DNA of 17,111 nt from Planctomycetota bacterium. GTDB taxonomy: Bacteria; Planctomycetota; Planctomycetia; Gemmatales; Gemmataceae. Shown here piece by piece: positions 7,365 to 13,463 of this stretch (within the stretch, counting starts at the first letter, position 1; each line of letters begins with the position of its first letter). The position numbers and the translations under genes are program-made. Below the pieces are notes generated by a model, which did not search any database, was not told where the DNA came from, and was given only the letters and a program-made list of their open reading frames with translations. The stretch is from assembly GCA_018970845.1 (NCBI GenBank), contig JAGWVO010000027.1, positions 1-17,111 of the forward strand, written 5' to 3'.

Positions 7365-8645
7365 TCAGGCCAGCGATTCCCCGGCGGCGGAGATGACCCG
7401 GTCGATCAGCGCCTCGTCGTGCAGGACGGAATTGAACGCCGCCTCGAACTGGCTGCACGGCAGGTAAACACCCCTGTCCATCATGTCCCAGAAAAACCTG
7501 CCGAATTTTTTCGTGTCGGATGTCTTGGCCGATTCGTAATCGGTGACCGGCCCCGGGGTGAAGAACAGGGTCCACATGCTGCCGCACCGGTTCAGCGTGA
7601 AAGGCACGCCCCTTTTCAGGCAGACGGCGCGAAGGCCGTCCTCGAGACGCTTGCCGAGCGCCTCGAGCCGGGTGTAGGGGTTGGTGGCTTTCAGCTCCTC
7701 GAGGGTGGCGATTCCCGCGGCCATGGCCAGCGGATTCCCCGAGAGTGTGCCGGCCTGGAACACCGGGCCCGCTGGCATGACCTTGGACATGACCGCGCGC
7801 GATCCGCCATAGGCGGCCATGGGCAGGCCCCCGCCGATGATCTTTCCAAGAGCCGTGACATCGGGGTCGTCTCCCAGCAATTCCTGCGCGCCGCCCAGGG
7901 CGAGGCGGAAGCCCGTCATCACCTCGTCGTAGACGAGAAGCGCCCCGTGCCGGCGCGTGAGGTCGCGCAGCAATCGCCTGAATTCCGGGGTCGGCATCAC
8001 GAGGCCCATGTTCCCGGCCACCGGTTCCACCATGACGCAGGCGATGGAGTCGCCCGCGGCCTTGAAGGCGTCTTGCAGTTCCTGGCATCCGTTGAAAGGC
8101 AGGACGATGGTGTCCGCCGCGTTGGCCTTGGTGATTCCTGGGCTTGTGGGCACCCCGAGCGTGGTGGCCGCGGAACCCGCCGCGACGAGAAGGCTGTCGA
8201 CATGGCCGTGGTAGCAACCGGCGAACTTGATGATCTTTTCCCGGCCGGTGTGTCCGCGGGCGAGGCGAATGGCGCTCATCGCCGCCTCGGTTCCCGACGA
8301 GACGAAGCGGACCATCTCGATGGAGGGCACGGCGTCGATCACCAGTTGGGCCAGGCGGGACTCGGCCTCGGTCGGCGCGCCGTAGCTCGTGCCCCGCGTC
8401 AGGGCGTCGGCGATGGCGGCCTGCACCTTGGGATGGCCGTGGCCGAGGATCATCGGGCCCCATGAGCCGATGAGGTCGATGTAGCTGTTGCCGTCGAGGT
8501 CGTGCAGGTGGGCACCATGGGCGCGGCTGATGAAGAGGGGTTCGCCGCCGACCGCCCCGAAGGCCCGCGCCGGGCTGTTGACGCCCCCGGGGATGAGGGT
8601 CTTGGCATGGGCGAACGCGGCTGAGCTTTTGGGGCGGGGGATCAT
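7365..8645 (-). CDS. hemL: Glutamate-1-semialdehyde 2,1-aminomutase
   Basis: The 426-residue PLP enzyme converts glutamate-1-semialdehyde to 5-aminolevulinate, the last step of the C5 route to tetrapyrroles, in the cytoplasm. Length matches the family. Motifs seen: GGVNSPARAF at 20-29, GTSYGAPTEAE at 85-95, SSGTEA at 116-121, the cofactor-binding YDEVMTGFR at 239-247, and the PLP-lysine K268 in ALGKIIGGGLP. I chose ATG 8645 because the family N-terminus (MIPRPKSSAAFAHAKTLIPGG) begins there, with AGGA 9 bases upstream. A longer open frame upstream is only kinase sequence read in another frame. The start overlaps the kinase stop by four bases (ATGA), so translational coupling is likely. It is the last gene of the five-gene run; its stop is 6 bases from the convergent DUF1501 stop. 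Confidence 0.97.
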   Translation of the reverse strand: MIPRPKSSAAFAHAKTLIPGGVNSPARAFGAVGGEPLFISRAHGAHLHDLDGNSYIDLIGSWGPMILGHGHPKVQAAIADALTRGTSYGAPTEAESRLAQLVIDAVPSIEMVRFVSSGTEAAMSAIRLARGHTGREKIIKFAGCYHGHVDSLLVAAGSAATTLGVPTSPGITKANAADTIVLPFNGCQELQDAFKAAGDSIACVMVEPVAGNMGLVMPTPEFRRLLRDLTRRHGALLVYDEVMTGFRLALGGAQELLGDDPDVTALGKIIGGGLPMAAYGGSRAVMSKVMPAGPVFQAGTLSGNPLAMAAGIATLEELKATNPYTRLEALGKRLEDGLRAVCLKRGVPFTLNRCGSMWTLFFTPGPVTDYESAKTSDTKKFGRFFWDMMDRGVYLPCSQFEAAFNSVLHDEALIDRVISAAGESLA

Positions 8646-10513
8646 GGATTCTGTTCCTGCGCGCCCTTGCGCGCGTTGGAGAGGTTCCTCGCCTCGCGGC
8701 CCTGCGCCGCGAGGTCGGTGGTCGGTTCGTAGACTTGGGCGATCGCGGAAAGGGTCGCTGTCCCCTGGGCCGGCGGCGCCGCGGCGGCGGCGGCGACCTT
8801 GGCCCGCGCGGACTCCCGGCGGCTTTCCACGACATTCGCCGGGGCCGCGCCCTTGCCGCGCTTGCGGCAGTGGAGGTAGATGGCGCGGGCATCCGGCGCC
8901 GGGTTGAGCATGAGCGAGTCGAGGTCCTCGCGAAGCAGGGACGCCGCCTCGTTCGCCAGCGAGTGCCCGAGCCACGCGTCGGCCAACTGGTCGGCGAGGA
9001 ACGATCGCCACGCCAGGAAACCGGCGCGCGCGACGGGCGCCGATTCCCCAGAAGGCGCCAGCAGGTTGCCGTTCTCGAGGGCCTCGTGCCACTTTCGCTC
9101 GAGCCGCAGCGGATAGGTGACGGCATCGGCGATGTCGCGCAGGTGCCGGCGGGCCACGGCCGACCATGGCAGCCCCTCGTTCAACAGGGCTTCCCAGGAC
9201 GCGCGCGCGTCATCAAGCGACCCCGCCTCCTCATGGTCGACCGCGGCGAACGCCTTGGCCGCGATGGCGTCGGGAGGCTCGACCTTGAACCGCTGGCCCT
9301 TCTGGCCGGCATGTCGTCGCAGCAGCCTCTCGCCCTCGCGGGCCTGGGCGCGCTCGAGGAGCGACTTCATCCTTTGGGCCTCGGGGCCTTCGGGGTACAG
9401 TGCCAGGTAGCGGGAGGCCGGGCCCTCCGTTTCCGCCAGGCGCATGAAGGCGTCGTCGCCTCCCTGCTGCTCCAGCCGGGCCGTCTCCGCGACCAGCGCT
9501 CCCGCCGAGGGCGGGCTCAGGAACACCCACCAGCCGAAGGCCGTGATGCCCGCGAGCGAGGCGAGCGCCGCGGGCCCGACGAACCAGATCGAACGCCAAA
9601 AAGGGTCTGCTTTTGTGGACCTTGGCCTCTTGCGCGACTTGCGCCTCGGGCGGGGCCCGCCGGCGCGCGCGAGGCTTTCCTGCCGCTCCTCGATCCGCGT
9701 GAGCGACTCGGCCACCGTCCGGGCGTCGGGCGGCCTGTCGTGGGATTCCTTCTCCATGAGGTGCAGGACGAGGGTGTCGAAGGCGGAGGGAATGTCGTGG
9801 ACCAGCCGCGAGGGTTTTTGCGGCTTCTCGTTGATGTGCTTCTGGAATATCTCCATGCTGGATTCGCCGGTGAACGGCCTCGATCCGGTGAGGAGCTCGA
9901 ACATCACCACGCCGAGCGAGTAGAGGTCGGTCCGGGGCGAGATGTTCTGGGCCCGGCATTGTTCGGGAGCCATGTAGGCGGCGGTTCCCACGGCGCAGAA
10001 GGCGCCGGTGAGCTGGGTGGTCTGGTCGAGGTCCTTGGCGATGCCGAAGTCGGCGAGCTTGATGGAACCATCCTTGGCGATCATCAGGTTGCTGGGCTTG
10101 AGGTCGCGGTGGATCACGCCGAGGTCGTGGGCGTGCTGGAGCGCCTCGCACAGTTGCCGGCCGACTTCCGCGACCTCGTGCCAGTTGAGCTTTCCCTTGC
10201 GGTGGAGCAGTTCGGCGAGGCTTTCCCCCGGGACATACTCCATCGCGTAATAGGGGGCGCCATGGTGCCTGCCGGTGCCATACAGGCGCACGATGCGGGG
10301 GTGCTTGAGCTGCTGGAGGATCTTCGCCTCGCGGTCGAACCGGGCGAGGCTGTCGGGCTCCATGTTTCCGGGGGATCCGGGAAGGATCTTGAGGGCCACC
10401 AGGGCGCCATTGGTGTACCTGGCCTTGTAGACGATCCCCATCGCCCCCGAGCCGAGGCGGCCGAGGACTTCGAAGGGCCCCACCATCTGTCCCACGAGCG
10501 GATCGGCGGCCAT
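8642..10513 (-). CDS. Transmembrane Ser/Thr protein kinase (PknB/Hanks type)
   Basis: With start ATG 10513 the protein has 623 residues. This start has GAGG 7 bases upstream and lies 20 bases after the hemB stop; a GTG at 10552 would overlap hemB and adds 13 non-conserved residues. The kinase domain spans about 12-275 with an intact active site: glycine loop GSGAMG 21-26, K42 in VALK, E62, catalytic HRD 135-137 with K139 and N142, DFG 155-157 and APE 182-184. A strongly basic stretch (about 288-301) precedes one hydrophobic segment at about 309-333. The remaining ~290 residues are probably extracytoplasmic, helical and possibly TPR-like, ending in an Ala/Pro-rich and polar tail. I recognise no named sensor domain there, and no PASTA repeats. 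The gene sits between hemB and hemL and its stop overlaps the hemL start. Active kinase is a safe call; its signal and targets are unknown. Confidence 0.95.
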   Translation of the reverse strand: MAADPLVGQMVGPFEVLGRLGSGAMGIVYKARYTNGALVALKILPGSPGNMEPDSLARFDREAKILQQLKHPRIVRLYGTGRHHGAPYYAMEYVPGESLAELLHRKGKLNWHEVAEVGRQLCEALQHAHDLGVIHRDLKPSNLMIAKDGSIKLADFGIAKDLDQTTQLTGAFCAVGTAAYMAPEQCRAQNISPRTDLYSLGVVMFELLTGSRPFTGESSMEIFQKHINEKPQKPSRLVHDIPSAFDTLVLHLMEKESHDRPPDARTVAESLTRIEERQESLARAGGPRPRRKSRKRPRSTKADPFWRSIWFVGPAALASLAGITAFGWWVFLSPPSAGALVAETARLEQQGGDDAFMRLAETEGPASRYLALYPEGPEAQRMKSLLERAQAREGERLLRRHAGQKGQRFKVEPPDAIAAKAFAAVDHEEAGSLDDARASWEALLNEGLPWSAVARRHLRDIADAVTYPLRLERKWHEALENGNLLAPSGESAPVARAGFLAWRSFLADQLADAWLGHSLANEAASLLREDLDSLMLNPAPDARAIYLHCRKRGKGAAPANVVESRRESARAKVAAAAAAPPAQGTATLSAIAQVYEPTTDLAAQGREARNLSNARKGAQEQNP

Positions 10514-10533
10514 GGGGTTGCCTCGCGGCTGGA

Positions 10534-11547
10534 TCAGCCCGTGCGCAGCCACCTGGCGGCGTCGCGGGCGTGGTAGGAAATGATCAGGTCGGCCCCGGCT
10601 CGCCTCATGCCAAGAAGGGTTTCAAGCACCACCTTGCGCTCGTCGATCCATCCGCGCTCCGCGGCCGCCTTCACCATGGCGAATTCGCCGGAAACATTGT
10701 ACGCCACCACGGGCACGGCGCACCTGTCGCGCACCATCCTCACGATGTCGAGGTAGGCGAGGGCCGGCTTCACCATCACCATGTCGGCTCCCTCGTCGAG
10801 GTCGAGGGCCAGTTCCCTGAGGGCCTCGGAGGCGTTGGCCGGATCCATCTGGTAGCTGCCGCGGTCGCCGAACTGCGGCGGCGACTCCGCCGCGTCGCGG
10901 AACGGGCCGTAGTATCCCGAGGCGAACTTCACGGCATACGACATGATGGGCGTGTGGGAGTGTCCGGCGGCGTCGAGTCCGCGGCGGATGGCGGAGACCA
11001 TGCCATCGAGCATGCCGCTGGGCGCGACGATGTCGGCCCCGGCGCGGGCGTGGCTGACGCACTGGGCCGCCAGCCTGGGGAGGTTGGCGTCGTTCTCAAG
11101 GTCGAGCCTTCCGGTCGAATGCCCGAGGATGCCGCAGTGCCCGTGGTCGGTGTACTCGCAGAAGCATTCGTCGGTGATGAGGACGACCTTGTCGCCCAGG
11201 GCGGCCCTCATGGCCCTGAGGCCCTCCTGCACGATGCCGGACTCGTCGAGCGCCGCGTCCCCCCTGGGATCCTTGCCCGATGGAATCCCGAACAGCAGGA
11301 AGGCCCGTATCCCGGCTTCCATGGCCTCGGAGGCTTGCCTCACCGCCATGTCGGGGCTGACCTGGAACACGCCCGGCATGCTGGCGACCGGTTTGCTGAT
11401 CCCCTGGCCGGGCCTGAGGAACACGGGTTCGATGAGGTCGGTGGCGTCCAGGCCGGTCTGGCGCACCATGGCGCGGACCAGCGGATTGTGCCGCAGGCGC
11501 CTGGGGCGCGCCTGGGGGAATCGGCCGTGCGGCAACCAGGGTTCCAT
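10534..11547 (-). CDS. hemB: Porphobilinogen synthase (delta-aminolevulinic acid dehydratase)
   Basis: The 337-residue cytoplasmic enzyme condenses two 5-aminolevulinate molecules to porphobilinogen. The two Schiff-base lysines are K207 (YAVKFASGYYGPFR) and K260 (MVMVKPALAYLD). Residues C128, C130 and C138 in DECFCEYTDHGHCG form the cysteine-type metal site, so this is probably a zinc-dependent form rather than the aspartate, magnesium-only type. Substrate-side motifs IVAPSGMLDGMV (173-184) and YNVSGEFAM (283-291) are present. Start ATG 11547 has GGAG about 9 bases upstream and fits family length. It lies 20 bases after the aminotransferase stop and 20 bases before the kinase start, so it is inside the same transcript. 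Very sure call. Confidence 0.98.
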   Translation of the reverse strand: MEPWLPHGRFPQARPRRLRHNPLVRAMVRQTGLDATDLIEPVFLRPGQGISKPVASMPGVFQVSPDMAVRQASEAMEAGIRAFLLFGIPSGKDPRGDAALDESGIVQEGLRAMRAALGDKVVLITDECFCEYTDHGHCGILGHSTGRLDLENDANLPRLAAQCVSHARAGADIVAPSGMLDGMVSAIRRGLDAAGHSHTPIMSYAVKFASGYYGPFRDAAESPPQFGDRGSYQMDPANASEALRELALDLDEGADMVMVKPALAYLDIVRMVRDRCAVPVVAYNVSGEFAMVKAAAERGWIDERKVVLETLLGMRRAGADLIISYHARDAARWLRTG

Positions 11548-11567
11548 CGGCGTGGTCTCCGGCGATT

Positions 11568-12752
11568 TCAGCCAGCCGCGGAGTAGGCCTTCTGGGCCGC
11601 CACGGTGCCGGCGCCGGGGGCGATGCCCAATCCGGCCTCCGACAACACGCGTTCCAGAGCGCCCAGCAGGCTGTAAACGACATCGGCGCGGCTGTTGCAG
11701 CCCATCAGGCCGATGCGCCAGATCTTGCCCTTGAGCTCGCCGAGGCCGCCGCCGATCTCGATTCCGAATGTCTCAAGGAGCCGCTTGCGCACCGGAAGCT
11801 CCTCGGCGATCCCCGCGGGCAGGTACACGGCGTGGAGCTGGGGCAACTGGTGGGCATCGGGCGCCACATAGCGCATTCCCAGCGCCTCGAGGCCGGCGCG
11901 CAGGGCCTTGTAGTTGCGGCGGTGGCGCGCGAAGCGGTTTTCCAGCCCCTCCTCCAGCACGATGCGAAGGCCCTCGTGGATGGCGTAGACGCTGGTGATC
12001 GGGCCGGTGTGGTGGTAGGAGCGGTCCTGGCCCCAATACTGCGTGATGAGCGACAGGTCGAGGTACCAGCTTTGCACCTTGGTCTTGCGGTTGTGGAGCG
12101 TGTCGAGCGCCCGCTGGGAGAACGACACGGGCGAGAGCCCGGGCGGGCACGCCAAGCCCTTTTGGGAGCAGCTATACGCGGCATCCACTCCCCAGGCGTC
12201 GAGTTCCACGGGCACGCAGGCCAGAGAGGTCACCGTGTCGATGACCAGCAGAGTGCCCGTTTCCCGGCAGAGTTCGCCCAGCCCGTCGAGCGGTTGAAGC
12301 ACCCCCGTGGAGGTTTCGGCATGCACGACGCCCAGCACCTTGGGGCGGACGCGGCGCACCACCTCGGCGATTTCGTCCAGCGGGAACACGCCGCCCCACG
12401 GGCGCTTGATTTCGGTCACATGGGTTCCGCAACGCTGGGCCACATCGACCATGCGGTTGCTGAAGAAGCCACCATTGCAAATGACGACCTTGTCGCCCGG
12501 TTCCACGAGGTTCACCAGGCAGGTTTCCATGCCGGCCATGCCGGTGGCGGATATCGGGAGCGTGAGCCTGTTGCCGGTGCGGAACACGGCGCGAAGCATC
12601 TCCTGGACCTCGGCCATGATGGTCAAAAACGCCGGGTCGAGGTGGCCCAACAGCGGCGTGGCCATGGCGCGCAGGACGCGCTGGTGGGCGTCGCTGGGGC
12701 CGGGGCCCAGCAGGAGGCGGGAGGGTGGTTGCAGAGCGGGAGGGATCGTCAT
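11568..12752 (-). CDS. Alanine-glyoxylate/serine-pyruvate type class V aminotransferase
   Basis: This 394-residue fold-type I PLP enzyme resembles the AGXT group, which transfers the amino group of alanine or serine to glyoxylate or pyruvate. Seen: N-terminal LLLGPGPSDAHQRVLRAM (14-30 area), SATGMAGME (68-76), cofactor-contact D172 in IDTVTSL, PLP-lysine K198 in SCSQKGLACPPG, the family signature YHHTGPITSVYAI (246-258), and the probable carboxylate-binding R346 in WRIGLMG. Family members also include serine-glyoxylate and phosphonate enzymes, so the exact substrates stay open. Its ATG overlaps the stop of the isochorismatase-family gene by four bases (ATGA) and has only a weak Shine-Dalgarno, which suggests coupling. 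hemB follows after 20 bases. Glycine or serine supply is possible, but the C5 haem route does not need glycine. Confidence 0.92.
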   Translation of the reverse strand: MTIPPALQPPSRLLLGPGPSDAHQRVLRAMATPLLGHLDPAFLTIMAEVQEMLRAVFRTGNRLTLPISATGMAGMETCLVNLVEPGDKVVICNGGFFSNRMVDVAQRCGTHVTEIKRPWGGVFPLDEIAEVVRRVRPKVLGVVHAETSTGVLQPLDGLGELCRETGTLLVIDTVTSLACVPVELDAWGVDAAYSCSQKGLACPPGLSPVSFSQRALDTLHNRKTKVQSWYLDLSLITQYWGQDRSYHHTGPITSVYAIHEGLRIVLEEGLENRFARHRRNYKALRAGLEALGMRYVAPDAHQLPQLHAVYLPAGIAEELPVRKRLLETFGIEIGGGLGELKGKIWRIGLMGCNSRADVVYSLLGALERVLSEAGLGIAPGAGTVAAQKAYSAAG

Positions 12753-13327
12753 GTTGGGCCGTCCGACTGTTCACGGCGGGCGCGCACGGCGGCCGCCAGT
12801 TCCTTGAAGGCCGGGTGAGACGCGTCACCCAGCCACTCGTACACCGCCATCTCCACCGTCGATGGAACCACGCCGGCCTGCCGCATGCGCGCGAGGCCCG
12901 CATGGTGGTCCGAATCCCTGCCCGCGGAAACCGCGTCCAAGGCCAACGCCACCGCGAAGTCTTCCGCAAGCAGGTCGAGCGCCGTCTGCGCCACGCAGAT
13001 GTGCGTTTCCATGCCTGCCAGCAGGACGGTCCGCCGGGCGTCCCGGTGAAGTGCCTCAATGATAGCAGGGGTTGCGGCGCTGAACCGGGTTTTGGACTCG
13101 GCGGGCCGTGAAAGGCTTTCCGCCACGCTGGGAACCGTGGGCCCGAGTCCCTTGGGGTACTGCTCGGTGGCGAAGACCGGAACCCCGGCGACGCGGGCCC
13201 ATCGGGCCAAAAACGAAACCGAATTCACCAGGGCCGAGCCGCGGGACACCGCCGGAACAAGGCGTTCCTGAACATCCACCACAAGAAGGGCGCAGTCATC
13301 CGGGCGGAGTCGAGACGGGGAGGGCAT
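12749..13327 (-). CDS. Isochorismatase-family cysteine hydrolase (ISOC1/ISOC2-like)
   Basis: The protein has 192 residues. The catalytic triad of the family is visible: D18 in VVDVQERL, K79 in SKTRFSA and nucleophile C111 in GMETHICVAQTALDLL. The pattern ATEQYPKGLGPTVPS (53-67) and the C-terminal DASHPAFKEL (168-177) match the ISOC1/ISOC2 subgroup better than true isochorismatases or nicotinamidases; the substrate of that subgroup is not established. ATG 13327 is preceded by a strong GGAAGGA 9 bases away, so this is the translated head of the five-gene run. It overlaps the following aminotransferase by four bases. There are no siderophore or menaquinone genes nearby, so isochorismate is an unlikely substrate. 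Confidence 0.9.
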   Translation of the reverse strand: MPSPSRLRPDDCALLVVDVQERLVPAVSRGSALVNSVSFLARWARVAGVPVFATEQYPKGLGPTVPSVAESLSRPAESKTRFSAATPAIIEALHRDARRTVLLAGMETHICVAQTALDLLAEDFAVALALDAVSAGRDSDHHAGLARMRQAGVVPSTVEMAVYEWLGDASHPAFKELAAAVRARREQSDGPT

Positions 13328-13354
13328 CGGCCAGGTTCCTTCCTGATGAAACCT

Positions 13355-13383
13355 TGTTTAGGACGGGCGATCACTTGCGCCAA
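13355..13383 (-). promoter_or_regulatory. Weak putative promoter for the hydrolase-to-hemL operon
   Basis: On the minus strand TTGGCG (13383-13378) is followed after exactly 17 bases by TAAACA (13360-13355), 27 bases before the ATG at 13327. Matches to consensus are four of six and three of six, so support is weak. Position and spacing fit, and it is the only place upstream of the whole gene run where a promoter could lie without entering the divergent gene. Confidence 0.25.
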
Positions 13384-13397
13384 GTCCCGCTCCCTAT

Positions 13398-13406
13398 TGG
13401 TATAAC
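13398..13406 (+). promoter_or_regulatory. Extended -10 promoter before the tricorn-type protease gene
   Basis: TGGTATAAC is a TGn plus TATAAC extended -10 element (five of six -10 matches). It lies in the 136-base divergent spacer and places a transcription start near 13413, about 50 bases before the GTG at 13464. No good -35 is present, which extended -10 promoters can lack. The site comes before an upstream GTG at 13410 in the same frame, which supports using the later GTG as start. Confidence 0.5.
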
Positions 13407-13463
13407 GAAGTGGATTCGTCCGTCGCGGCCGCCTTCATCACCAACCGCCAGGAGCGACCAACC

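Noticed and set aside
7365..9167. Extended hemL reading frame starting near 9167
   Set aside because: The added residues upstream of MIPRPKSS are out-of-frame kinase sequence (Arg/Gly-rich). The family N-terminus and a Shine-Dalgarno mark ATG 8645 as the start.
10514..10552. GTG start for the kinase at 10552 overlapping the hemB end
   Set aside because: The 13 extra residues are not kinase-like. ATG 10513 has GAGG at proper spacing and gives the usual short leader before the glycine loop.
8735..10576. Long plus-strand open frame of about 613 codons opposite the kinase gene
   Set aside because: It mirrors the kinase gene on the other strand, has Gly/Val/Arg/His-heavy composition and no recognisable motif. 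High GC at third positions removes stop codons from the opposite strand. The minus-strand kinase motifs are decisive.
12749..13327. True isochorismatase of siderophore or menaquinone metabolism
   Set aside because: The catalytic triad fits the broad family, but the EQYPKGLG signature and C-terminus resemble ISOC1/ISOC2, and no entB-, entC- or men-type genes are nearby.
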